Below are positions 12,111 through 22,001 of a stretch of 64,000 nt of DNA, one piece after another (positions within the stretch are counted from its first letter, which is position 1; every line of letters begins with the position of its first letter). The position numbers were made by a program, and so were the translations under genes. The DNA comes from Prostheceraeus crozeri (taxonomy: Eukaryota > Platyhelminthes > Polycladida > Euryleptidae), in contig CAJQUW010008996.1 in the NCBI GenBank assembly GCA_907163375.1, positions 253,001-317,000 of the forward strand. The letters run 5' to 3'. The notes below the pieces were generated by a model. It saw only the letters and a list, made by a program, of their open reading frames with translations. It was not told where the DNA came from and did not search any database.

Positions 12111-13119
12111 TGCACTCGCGCCACTTACATAGGAGGGGCGTGAATAAAACGATGCAGTCGGATTCATAACTTAAACCTTCAAATTACAAGTTATAGCTTT
12201 CCATAAATCACTGACGATCGCTTAGATGAAAGATGTCTGCACGACGCAGCCAAGAGTTCATACTATACTTCATGGATAACCGACCCATTTAACAAGACAC
12301 CATTCTTCACCTTGTCATTTTTTACATCGAATGATTTTCTCTTCTAAATATGTTTCACTTTCAGTGACTACCCCAATCTCATCACGGTAAACGCTACCAT
12401 CAATTTCTTCACTATCGCAATCTTTTAACTTGTTAGTTGTGGGAGAGTTTTTATTTATTTTGCTTGAAACTGTGAACATTTCTTTTGTCTAATTTGAGAG
12501 ATAACCTTTCGCAAAAACACTCTTGACTTTTGATATGCGAATTTTATCACCTATTTTCACATCACTTTTTGCATTAATATGCTTGCGTTGAATGTTTTAC
12601 GCACTTCATCTACATTGTCAGCATTTACACCTGCTAGTCTGAGTCCAATAGAACAATGAACAGAGTGATTGTAGGCATGCAGCGTATCTTGTAGAACCTT
12701 TGTCCAATTTTGTGTTAATTTTGCAGTGAAATGTCGCCTCAAGCGATTTTTTAATGTGAGATTAAAACGTTCAACTAGTGCATGCCTATAAGCACTCTTT
12801 ACACTAAACAACTCCAATATCAAGTCTCTAAAATAATATTCCAACATGCTGATTTTCAAACTCTTTCCCTTGATCACTCTGAATTCTCTTTGGAATGCGG
12901 TCCTCTCGAAAATTGACTAGAATGCATTTGCTACTTGTTTACCTTTCATGGTTTGTTAAGGTTGAGCTCACGCATAACGCGAGAAAATATCAATTATAGT
13001 TAAAACAAAATTATTTCCCGAGTTATGTTTTGAAATAATAATAATAATAATTAAAAAAATCACTTCATTGAGGTCAATACGAGAGCGGCATGTGACACAA
13101 AAATCTTACACAAAAGAAA

Positions 13120-15079
13120 TCACGATAAACAAGAGTATTTGATAAAAGACTTATTATACAAAGAGGACCTGTGTTGTAGAGGCAGAAGGATTCGTTTTCG
13201 GCTCGCATTATTCAAATTATCACGAACAATAGAAAATTGGCACAGAGGATGCGCAGATTTGGATTTTGAGATGCTATAAATAAGTTTTTTGCATGACCTA
13301 TCCAATCTGCTTCTCAAACAGGGAATATTCTTCACACTAGCCCATTTCATTGCTAAACGGTCAATCTGTTCAAATTTCTTAAAAAATTTACAACTAATGT
13401 CACACATTATTGGCCAACAATACGACAGATGGCAAAACACAAGACCTAAATAAGCTTGCCAGATAATGTCCGAGTGGTTAGAGTTTGTCTTAAGTCTTTT
13501 TACAAACGACATGCTACGACAAATCTTCTTATATACATGAGAAAACTGACAATTCCATTGAAGGTCAGATGTAAAGTTCATCCCTAGAATTTTGACACAT
13601 TCCACTTGCTCAATAACAATATTGTCAATGCTAACTGGTATCAAAATACCAGGTCGACGATTTAGACACAGCACTTTGGTCTTGTTTGCATTGATCCGGA
13701 GCATTTTATCAATGCACCAACGGTGAAACATATTGATGATATTTTGGGACACTGAAGGGTCATAGTCATCAACAGATTTACATGAATCTAAGGTGTAGGA
13801 GGGTAATATCGTCGGCATAAGCAGTAAAAAACGTGCTATCGAAAGTTGTCAGATCATTGATGAAAAGAACGAATAAGATTGGCCCTAAGATTGAGCCCTG
13901 AGGGACGCCACTTGTAACATTCTTCCATGGAGTTGTCGCAGTTTTATATATTACCCTTTGTACACGGTCAGTAAGAAAACTTATTATTATACTGAAGTCA
14001 AGGCTGAAATCGCGTTCAATAGTTTGCAAAAGCTTCAAGCGACTAACAGAATCGAATGCCTTTTTAAAATCTATTGCAAGCATGTTTACGATGTTTTCAG
14101 GACCCGCTGTTATATGTTGAATGGTGGCTAGACGAATAGATAAGAGAGCATTTCTGCTCCATCCGAAGCTAACCGGAAAAAAAGCAAATTGTCGTGAATC
14201 AATTTGTGAGATGGTGGATGGAAGAATAATGCGATCACGAATAAGAAATTCGAGGATCTTGCTAGGAAAAAGAAGAACTGAAATTGGTCTGAATTCTGAG
14301 CCATTGTTTTTCGGAATAGGAATAATGTTTGCTGCCTTCCACAAAGTTGGAAAAACAGAAGTCTCCATTGCTTTATTGTAGATCACTGCCAAAGGTCTTG
14401 CAAGGACATCTGTGAATGCACGATAAAAATAACCGGGAACTCCATCAGGTTCTGGGGTGTTCGATTTCCGTTTCAGAATCAAATTCATAACTGTCGTCTC
14501 ACTAACAGAAACAGATAAACCATTTGATGCTTCAGTGCTGCGAGAAAGACCCTTCTGAAACAAATGAATGTCGTTGGTAGAGAAATGTTGAGTAAACTCA
14601 TCATTGAGTTTGTGAGCGATAGTGTCATCAATCTGGCTGTTCGAGACGCGGCACTTTCGTTGAGCATTGGTAGATTTCCATTTATCAGATGACGCTGATG
14701 AACGCAGACTATCAAAATATCTGGTTTCTGCTTTCGCTAATTCAGATATAAATTTCTCGCGAAGTTTCAAGAATTTTGCGTAGTTCCCACGAGAAAGCGC
14801 TCGATCCCGTGCATCCGAAAGTACTTTCAGGGATGGTGAAAGCCAGGCAGGTTCACAGGATCTTATTCGGACAGTCTTTTCGGGGAAGAAGGATTGGTAA
14901 CAGAAATTCAAAAACATATGAAAAATGTACACCATTGTGTTAACATCATCAGTGTCGAAGATGGTGTCCCAATCTTGCGAACCGAGAACAGAATGACATA
15001 TGGCATGGGAGGAGGGAGTACATGAACGAATAACAATTTTTGTTGTTATAGTTTTTCGTGAGTCAGTAGCGTTCTTCAC
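13120..15079 (-). pseudogene. LINE reverse transcriptase (part of the element above)
   Basis: Frame 13,778-15,079 (433 codons) carries the linker after the endonuclease, then the RT core. It shows IIPIPKNNGSEFRPISVL (motif 2a region), MLAIDFKKAFDSV (motif A, catalytic Asp), SGVPQGSILGPILFVLFIND (motif B) and FTAYADDITL (motif C, YADD). The next frame (13,120-13,818, 232 codons) continues with NANKTKVLCL and VKILGMNF and the C-terminal segment up to the stop. A frameshift just past YADD separates the two frames. The thumb motif and overall style match the fragment at 6,707-7,640, though the two come from different families. Confidence 0.85.
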
Positions 15080-15983
15080 AAAATACCCTTATGATCTGAA
15101 CGATTTAAGGGTGCTATACAAAGCGGAACATCGTATTTGAAGGACTGATTAGTGACGATAACATCTAATATATTCGTACCACGGGTTGGCTGTCTCACAA
15201 TTTGTTCAAGATCGTTATAGGAACAAAAATCTGACAATGAATGACGTAAATCATTAACATCCCCAGCAATGAGAAAGTGACTAGATCTAGAGTTGTCATA
15301 TAAAGCTTGCAAATGATCAACAACAGTTGAGTGGGCTGAAACAGAGCCCAATACGGATGATATACTATTGCAATAGTTACATCAAAGTTATCAATATAGC
15401 AGCATAAAATGTTTGGCTTAATGTTATCAAGAGCTAAGTTGTTGACTATCCTAACAGAAAAAGAGGTTCCATAATACAATATTACACCCCCACCGTTAGA
15501 GTCCCGATCTTGTCAGATGATATTGTAGCCGGGGACACAGATGCTGTCATCCGTTACCAAATCACTCATCCAAGACTTGGTCACACAGATCAGATCACTG
15601 TTGAATTTCGCGGCTCTGATTCGCAGATCGTCAATCTTGTTAAACAGCGCACGCGCATTAAACATGAGCAACGAAGGCGTAGGGAGAATGACGCGACGAG
15701 ATTCACGTTTACGAGGTCGATTTTCACGAGGAATAGGCGCTGGTCTGGGCAAGCCATGAGGAGTTGGAGGCGTACAGGTCGATACATGAAGAGGAGCTGC
15801 TGCTGGCGGGAGCTGTATTAAGTTGTAGTACCACAGCTTCCTTCTAACTGTTCTGCTGATGGGAAAATCGTTGCGTAAGCGAAGTAGGTCAGACCGTGTG
15901 TAAGTTAGCGCTATGACTAACACAAAGAGGATAAATCTTATCATCAAAATGTAATGATTCAGAGTCGCAGAAGAATCAATCAA
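15076..15983 (-). pseudogene. LINE apurinic-like endonuclease domain (part of the element above)
   Basis: Three overlapping frames carry the endonuclease. The first (15,513-15,983) has a short hydrophobic N-terminus, a Pro/Arg-rich linker, then LLMFNARALFNKIDDL and LICVTKSWMSDL. The conserved TE(T/S)W glutamate is read as Lys here, a change expected to kill the nuclease. The next frames give GGGVILYYGTSFSV and then AGDVNDL, ILDVIVTNQSF and SDHKGIL, matching the GDFN and SDH catalytic motifs. The two frame changes and the active-site loss show decay after insertion. Confidence 0.8.
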
Positions 15984-16617
15984 TCAATGATAGCGTGATA
16001 GGTCGATGACAATGAGGAAAATAAGCAATGTAGAGAAACAGGCCAAATGACGAGGATTCCGTTAATGTAAAAATCAAGAAGTAATCGTGGTTGGAGATGT
16101 CAGATGAAGTCTTTTGTGTAAGTTCCTAACGGAGGAGCGCGAGAATGCGTCCGTTCGCTGAGGAAGCCGACGAAGTTGTGAATCAGTACAGGCGAAGTCA
16201 CACAAATCTGCTTGCCACTGTTCATCGATGTCATGAGTAATGTAATGAAGGGTACGGTACTTCTTTTTCGCTTGTTTGTGTAGTGTTTATGTAGCCTGAC
16301 CCTTCAACCATTCTTTAACTTGTGACTGTGGAAGACCGCTCGCTTTTGACAATTTCTTTATAGATGCAAATCCTGCTGGGTGCTTTGCATCATAATATAT
16401 TAACTTTAAAAGTTCATACGATGACGACTGACTCTTTTTCCTTGTTCTTATGTTTCGTACCTTTTTACATTTGCAACAACCACAAGATTTGGGGGATTTA
16501 GGTTCCTGTACACATTGCTTAAGAGTCTTATTGTGAGAGCTGGCGCAGGAAGTACAAGTTACTGTTACATTCACCTCCGACGGCTCATTACATGGAAAGT
16601 AACACATCTGTTTTATA

Positions 16618-17288
16618 TTAATAGTTTGAGAACATGTATTTATTTGGAGGAGTTCTTCTGCGTCTATCCCTTCCTCTTGATTGCCTAGTGAGTGTGGGAG
16701 GGGATGTAGAAGGTGACCTCTTAAACCAATTTCTTGGTATTTTCATTTTGCTTTTAACACTATCAACCTTTGAACCAGAATTAGCCTTTGAAGTAGCGTC
16801 AACTGCTGAAATAGAATCAATTTCCTTCAACGTTTAATTTTTCAACGCAAATTTTCGAACATTATGCTTTTTCAATAGTTTGAGAAAGTATGACCAACCA
16901 GGTGGGACATAGCCTTGACGGCGCCTTCTACGTGTTGCATGCTGAATCAAGTCTTCATAACGTGAAGCGTCCACAATTTTATTATCATCTGCAATAATTT
17001 CACCTCTACATTCACATTCAGATATGGTTCAATGCTGTTTAAAAGAGATATTGCATGTGCGCGAGATGCTAAAGGTGTAGCAGTCGAAACAGAGTCACGC
17101 ATCTTATTCTTCAAAATTTTCAATTCTTCAACAGTTTCCGACTGTAATAATACAGCACAATGTGGATCTTTGATATGTGCATTGTGCTTATAATCTAATT
17201 CTTTCCTATAAATTAGATTTGCGAGAGGTTGCCTTGCTTGTTGCATAGCAGTCAATTGTATATTATTATTCGTCCCGAGGAATAACAA
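16618..17288 (-). pseudogene. P1 conserved protein between ATPase and integrase, function unknown
   Basis: Frame 16,947-17,288 reads MQQARQPLANLIYRKELDY and HCAVLLQSETVEELKILKNK, then continues past 16,947 through RYEDLIQHATRRRRQGYVPP and a Trp-containing stretch to a basic, Ser/Pro-rich tail (16,618-16,830). A similar helix-rich protein ending in a TRRRR…GW motif is, from memory, common next to ATPase or integrase genes in invertebrate Polintons. No catalytic motif was recognised. It looks broken. Confidence 0.5.
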
Positions 17289-17335
17289 CCATGCGAGAAT
17301 AAGAACTCATAGTTTGTAGATAATCATCGGCTTTT

Positions 17336-17620
17336 TCAAAATATCACTTCGAAATTTGAAAATTCTTCCAGACTGTCTTGTACAAAGTAACTATGTGGTT
17401 TTTCAGATGCTGCTTGAAAAATATCAATTAAGGCTTTTGAACCTCTTGGCGCAACTTGTCGCGCTAAAATTTCAAATTGACTTCTATCTCGTGGATTCTT
17501 AAAAATAGCGTAATAGTGTGTGTTCAAGTTTCGTGTGCGAGCTTCTTTTCCATCAGGAAGCAAATTTTGCATGATATAGATTATAAAGCACCCTTTATGA
17601 TGTGCAGAAGTGACACTCAA
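17336..17620 (-). pseudogene. P1 packaging ATPase, C-terminal remnant
   Basis: The frame encodes FIIYIMQNLLPDGKEARTRN and LNTHYYAIFKNPRDRSQF, followed by ILARQVAPRGSKALIDIF. This is the characteristic C-terminal half of the FtsK/HerA-type DNA-packaging ATPase of Polintons: a sensor-like strand with QNL, the NxHY segment, the NPRDxSQ motif, then the ARQ(V) helix. The Walker A and B part is not seen upstream; a RING-like segment lies there instead, so a deletion has probably fused unrelated parts. It is a remnant, in contrast to the whole ATPase of P2 at 32,692-33,456. Confidence 0.75.
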
Positions 17621-17756
17621 AATCAGCTATATCGCAATGGCTACATTGACAAAGTTGAATACACCAACGTATGAAACAGCGCTGGCAAAAAGTATGCTTA
17701 CATCTCTTAAAGATACGTTTTTCACTTCCATCCTTTCGCTTACATACATCGCACAT
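17604..17756 (-). pseudogene. P1 RING-like zinc finger segment
   Basis: The minus-strand frame gives CDVCKRKDGSEKRIFKRC, then KHTFCQRCFIRWC and CQCSHC. The spacing (Cys-x2-Cys, then Cys-x-His-x2-Cys-x2-Cys, then a final Cys pair) is that of a C3HC4 RING finger. It lies directly upstream of the ATPase remnant. RING proteins are often E3 ubiquitin ligases, but only the metal-binding pattern is visible here. Confidence 0.55.
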
Positions 17757-17915
17757 ATTTCCACTCTTACTAACAACTTCTAAACCAAAGAAGATATGAA
17801 CTTGCTAGCCTTTTCTAAATAATAGACACATCACATGTGCAGATGGAATATACTTCGACAGTAAGGAGACATAACTCAAAGACCAATTGTGCTACAATTA
17901 AGTACCATTGCATCT

Positions 17916-18238
17916 TTAATTTTCCTTTATACAAAGTTGAGTGTGAATATGTGAAATTGCTTCAATCACTAGACTGCTACCATGATGATTAAATGCATCA
18001 AGACGATGAGCCATTTTTCCTTTCAAAAAATTCTTTGGTATTATCTACAACTTCCATTGAATAAGAAGCAGAGTGGAAAAATCAAACTTCCATCTCTTCT
18101 TTTCCAAATTGACTAAAATGAATTTTCGAAACTAATCGCGCCGTTACAATTCTATCACAAAACGCATCCATCAACTTCAGAAATAGAGCGTTTGTATCAT
18201 CGATAACTGATTTGATGTTGATCTCATCGTTATGACTT
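17916..18238 (-). pseudogene. P1 conserved Polinton protein, 3' part (split by P2)
   Basis: The frame from the P2 junction reads SHNDEINIKSVIDDTNALFL and IVTARLVSKIHFSQFG. Further on come AHRLDAFNHHGSSLVIEAI and a final HIHTQL. This matches the second half of the protein at 54,211-54,702 (KGRLVAEIKFEKV, ASRLDSFHEHGSNLL, HIHIQL). The 5' part lies on the other side of P2 at 36,546-36,640. It is a widespread Polinton protein of unknown role, from memory usually encoded near the polymerase. It looks broken. Confidence 0.7.
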
Positions 18239-18244
18239 GTTATC

Positions 18245-18584
18245 AGTAGTATATAGTGTGACATCCGGCGCGACGCTTCGCTTCGCTTTGCTTCGCTTCG
18301 CTTGCGCCGGATGTCACACTTTTGCGGGTTTTTTCAAAAAATCAAAATTTCAAAAATTTAGGTAGACTTCAAATTTCACGTGGCCGAAGGCCGAAGGGCG
18401 AAAATTTAAGCGTTTTTAAAAATACCCAATTTTTCAAATTTTTCAAAATCTCAAATTTGAGAATTACAATTTTCACCCGCCCTTAAAATCATGACCGTTC
18501 CAGGACACCGAAAATCATAAAAGTTAAGGATCTCAAGTTTGTGATTATGACATTTTTCATTGCTTAAATCATGACCGCTCCTGG
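18245..18584 (+). repeat. P2 left terminal inverted repeat with terminal hairpin
   Basis: About 338 bp pairing with 36,202-36,539. Near the tip, 17-bp perfect arms (18,255-18,271 and 18,304-18,320, AGTGTGACATCCGGCGC and its complement) enclose a 32-nt loop made of GCTTC repeats. The tip can therefore fold on itself. Further in lies GGCCGAAGGCC, one of the small hairpins dispersed in P2. Confidence 0.9.
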
Positions 18585-18900
18585 CGTTCTTACAATTTGC
18601 ACTCAGATAAACACTCAATTGTAGAGAACATCTGCTTCTCGCATTTATGAATAAAAGGCATTTCAGTGTAAAGAGCTGTGTCCTCCTACTCAAACATTTG
18701 AAAGGAAACAATGTATGAAAGAACAAACAGCTGCTACTACTCTGTGAAACAATGAGATTTTAATTGTACGTTAGGAAAGTTGTATTAATTCTTGTTAGTG
18801 CGTCAGCACACCCGCATGACGTTAAGATATCTGCCAGCTGTACTGTTTTCATTTATCTCTCTCGTCTGTCATTGTATCGTGTGCTGCGCTGTGATCAGTC

Positions 18901-19575
18901 ATGTCAACACAAGAAGTTATCGAAGAGCAGTCAAACATTATTGCTACGTTTCCGGAGTTATTTACAGAAATTTCAAAACGATATATTTCCAATGATAAGA
19001 AGGAAGAATATAACACTTTCATCATTGAACAAATGGAGACATTTCCTATTATTTTTGACCCTACATTTTTTGATAAGGAAAGAAAACGGAGAAGAAAAGC
19101 AAAACGCTTACTCGTGAAAGAAAAGAAAGAAAGACAAAGGGACGGAAAGATTGACGACCTTCATCATCAATTAACGACGTCTTTATCTACCCGATATGAA
19201 TTTGTGGATTCCTTAGAAGACTTTGTTGAGCCTTCAGGAGATACTGATAAAGCCATTGCAAATTTAAATACTCTTTATGTGATGGAGAAGAAAAATAACG
19301 TTATTAACATAATGATGAAAATCTACCTGGGAAAACACGCGAATTATTTACTGGAACTGTGTGAAAAGGATAAGGCATACTTTCAACATTTATTCCAAAC
19401 TAATAACATTTCTCATTCAAGGACTGAAATTGCATTCGCAATTAAATTAGGTAAGATGGCATCTATTTTTCCAAAGATTTGTAGACTAAATGTACCCTTA
19501 CGTTTTTTGAAATCGAATTTATCATTGTTAGAAGATTGTCTTCGGAAATATGAAAGCTTTTGGAAAGAAGCTTAA
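18901..19575 (+). CDS. P2 protein of unknown function, 224 aa
   Basis: The start ATG follows GTGATCAGTC and lacks the A-rich start context of other P2 genes. The N-terminal third is acidic/hydrophobic helix. Residues 60-82 are a highly basic stretch (KERKRRRKAKRLLVKEKKER), a likely nuclear localisation or nucleic-acid-binding segment. The C-terminal half is helical and rich in conserved-looking hydrophobics: KIYLGKHANYLLELCEKDKA, ISHSRTEIAFAIKLGKM and NVPLRFLKSNLSLLEDCL. I recall similar C-terminal halves in unnamed proteins of Polinton-like elements but know of no function. It is the only plus-strand gene at the left end, next to the terminal repeat. It looks whole. Confidence 0.55.
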   Translation: MSTQEVIEEQSNIIATFPELFTEISKRYISNDKKEEYNTFIIEQMETFPIIFDPTFFDKERKRRRKAKRLLVKEKKERQRDGKIDDLHHQLTTSLSTRYEFVDSLEDFVEPSGDTDKAIANLNTLYVMEKKNNVINIMMKIYLGKHANYLLELCEKDKAYFQHLFQTNNISHSRTEIAFAIKLGKMASIFPKICRLNVPLRFLKSNLSLLEDCLRKYESFWKEA

Positions 19576-19576
19576 A

Positions 19577-20013
19577 AGTAGTAGTAGCTGATTTTATTTT
19601 CTTTTACTGGAGAACGAAAATTCCTTGTCCACAGTGTGGACATTTTGTTAATGCAATTTGTAATATTATAGTTAATAACCGATTGTTTTAAGGAAGTTGA
19701 ATAGTAGTAGCTGATTTTATTTTCTTTTACTGGAGAACGAAAATTCCTTGTCCACAGTGTGGACATTTTGTTAATGCAATTTGTAATATTATAGTTAATA
19801 ACCGATTGTTTTAAGGAAGTTGAATAGTAGTAGCTGATTTTATTTTCTTTTAATGGAGAACGAAAATTCCTTGTCCACAGTGTGGACATTTTGTTAATGC
19901 AATTTGTAATATTAAAGTTAATAACCGATTGTTTTAAGGAAGTTGAATAGTAGTAGCTGATTTTATTTTCTTTTACTGGAGAACGAAAATTCCTTGTCCA
20001 CAGTGTGGACATC
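19577..20013. repeat. 123-bp tandem repeat, 3.5 copies
   Basis: The unit starts GTAGTAGCTGATTTTATTTT at 19,581, 19,704, 19,827 and 19,950. Each unit contains a perfect 8-bp inverted repeat with one central base, TGTCCACAGTGTGGACA. Copies differ at very few bases, so the array is recent. Because 123 is divisible by three, an uninterrupted 147-codon minus-strand frame results; it is probably not a gene. Confidence 0.9.
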
Positions 20014-20131
20014 AATATTTGTAGACTTGTGTGGTTGCATTTTTGTAAATATACATATTGAAATATCCATGTGTTGTTTTTAATTTCTCATTTACGGGAA
20101 ATATAATAGAAACATTTTGTCTTCTATAAAA

Positions 20132-21423
20132 ATGAGCAATATAAATGAGTTTTTTAAATTATACGGCAAACAAACTACGAATTTCGATTTAAATGAGATT
20201 GCTAATCAATTGGGAATAAAGAATTTTCACATATTGATGAGTGATGAATTACTACTGATGAAAGATGTACGAAACACTAACTCTACTAATAAAATGTAAC
20301 AATGTAACGTTTTAATTTAGATTAAATTAAATCATTTCAAAATTGAATAAGTAGTAAGGAAAGTCATCATTGTGGAACAGTTTTAAATCAATACCCCCCT
20401 TCTGACTAAGTAGTAAGGAAAGTCATCATTATAAAAATGTTTTAAATCAATACCCCTTCTGACTAAGTAGTAAGGAAAGTCATCATTAGAGAACAGTTTT
20501 AAATCAATACCCCCTCATTTCTGTCTTCTAGGGGTCCCTTAAGAATTTTTTTTATTATAAAATGAGCAACATAAATGAGTTTTTTAAATTATACGGCAAA
20601 CAAACTACGAATTTCGATTTAAATGAGATTGCTAATCAATTGGGAATAAAGAATTTTCACATATTGATGAGGGATGAATTACTACTGATGAAAGATGTAC
20701 GAAACACTAACTCTACTAATAAAATGTAACAATGTAACGTTTTAATTTAGATTAAATTAAATCATTTCAAAATTGAATAAGTAGTAAGGAAAGTCATCAT
20801 TGTGGAACAGTTTTAAATCAATTAACCCCCTTCTGACTAAGTAGTAAGGAAAGTCATCATTATAAAAATGTTTTAAATCAATACCCCTTCTGACTAAGTA
20901 GTAAGGAAAGTCATCATTAGAGAACAGTTTTAAATCAATACCCCCTCATTTCTGTCTTCTAGGGGTCCCTTAAGAATTTTTTTTATTATAAAATGAGCAA
21001 CATAAATGAGTTTTTTAAATTATACGGCAAACAAACTACGAATTTCGATTTAAATGAGATTGCTAATCAATTGGGAATAAAGAATTTTCACATATTGATG
21101 AGGGATGAATTACTACTGATGAAAGATGTACGAAACACTAACTCTACTAATAAAATGTAACAATGTAACGTTTTAATTTAGATTAAATTAAATCATTTCA
21201 AAATTGAATAAGTAGTAAGGAAAGTCATCATTGTGGAACAGTTTTAAATCAATACCCCCCTTCTGACTGAGTAGTAAGGAAAGTCATCATTATAAAAATG
21301 TTTTAAATCAATACCCCCTTCTGACTAAGTAGTAAGGAAAGTCATCATTAGAGAACAGTTTTAAATCAATACCCCCTCCCTTCTGTCTTCTAGGGGTCCC
21401 TTAAGAATTTTTTTTATTATAAA
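20132..21423 (+). repeat. 430-bp tandem repeats of the protease 5' end, three copies
   Basis: Three consecutive units begin ATGAGCAAYATAAATGAGTT at 20,132, 20,562 and 20,993 (periods 430, 431, 431). Each repeats the first about 50 codons of the protease gene that follows at 21,424. The rest of each unit holds three subrepeats of about 60 bp (AAGTAGTAAGGAAAGTCATC plus GTTTTAAATCAATACCCC) and a block CTTCTAGGGGTCCCTTAAG. Units are almost identical. The expansion therefore copied the gene start with its upstream region. Confidence 0.9.
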
Positions 21424-21915
21424 ATGAGCAACATAAAGGAGTTTTTTAAATTATATGGAACGCAAACCACGACAAATTTCGACCTAAAATAAATCGCAAA
21501 TGAATTAGGAATAAAGAATTTTCACATTCTAATGAGAGACGAATTACAATTCCTAAAAAATAAGCCAACAGGAACCTTCAGTTCCTGGAACAAAGTTCCA
21601 TCAATAACTATAAATTTCATAACAAATCTTCATATGTCAGATGAAAAAGGAATACATTGGTCTGCAGGTATCTTTAATAAAAATCGAGATAATTACTATT
21701 TTGACCGCCCGGAGGCTGAGAACTATTGGTTCGACTCTTATGGACTTCCACCTAAAAATGAAGTCAAAAAATTACTTGGCAATGGAATTTATAATACATT
21801 TCAAATTCAAAAACCAGGAACTACATATTGCGGTCAATTATGTCTTTATGTTTTATTTAAATTACAGGAAGGAGTACCATTTCTAGATATTATGTTAGAA
21901 TTGAACGATCCGTAG
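21424..21915 (+). pseudogene. P2 adenain-type cysteine protease
   Basis: Capsid maturation protease of the adenovirus C5 family, shared by Polintons and adenoviruses. Visible motifs in order are GIHWSAG (catalytic His), YWFDSYG (catalytic Asp), and QKPGTTYCGQLCLYVLF (oxyanion Gln and catalytic Cys). The helix after the Cys and the total length, about 160 residues, fit Polinton proteases. The N-terminus (MSNIKEFFKLYG…LGIKNFHIL) is repeated three times upstream as partial copies. The start ATG follows TTTTTATTATAAA, the start-site context of P2 genes. It is convergent with the integrase; a hairpin (GGGAATTTAATTCCC, 21,951-21,965) lies between their ends. It looks broken, about one break, with all catalytic motifs still present. 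Confidence 0.85.
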
Positions 21916-22001
21916 GTTCTATGGCTACGTCTAATAAGGGAGTTGAATAAGGGAATTTAATTCCCGAAAAACGTTAGTACCAATAATAATGATAACGATA
22001 A

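Larger units (their letters stand above)
13034..16185 (-). mobile_element. Near full-length CR1-like LINE inserted in the P1 integrase
   Basis: About 3.15 kb on the minus strand with an AP-like endonuclease, reverse transcriptase, C-terminal region and an (ATT)n 3' tail (13,034-13,050). On both sides the sequence switches directly to P1 integrase coding. It starts with about 200 bp of untranslated sequence upstream of the endonuclease frame, so it may be full length for a one-ORF element. The coding region is spread over at least five frame segments, so it is dead. CR1/L2-type clade placement rests on motif style and on the microsatellite tail. Confidence 0.85.
12230..16607 (-). pseudogene. 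P1 retroviral-type integrase with chromodomain, split by a LINE
   Basis: The N-terminal part (about 16,180-16,607) ends a Cys-rich stretch, then has YYDAKHPAGF…ASIKKLSKASG…VKEWLKGQAT and QWQADLCDF, the usual start of Polinton integrases and their first catalytic Asp. The other part resumes at about 13,030 with FVLTIIDIFSRYA. It continues with ALVERFNLTLKNRL, the catalytic Glu region (12,557-12,877), an SH3-like IGDKIRISK segment and a chromodomain-like CLVKWVGYP near 12,300. Such chromodomains are known at the end of Polinton integrases and may guide insertion to chromatin. A CR1-like LINE (13,034-16,185) sits between the two parts. The gene is also broken elsewhere; several breaks. Confidence 0.85.

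Noticed and set aside
19572-20015. 147-codon minus-strand ORF with 41-residue repeats
   Set aside because: It exists because the repeat unit is 123 bp, divisible by three; codon content looks like translated non-coding repeat and it has no start context of the P2 type.
20340-21400. Regularly spaced short repeats resembling a CRISPR array
   Set aside because: The spacers are themselves repeated and the whole lies in 430-bp tandem units of an animal virus-like element; no cas genes.
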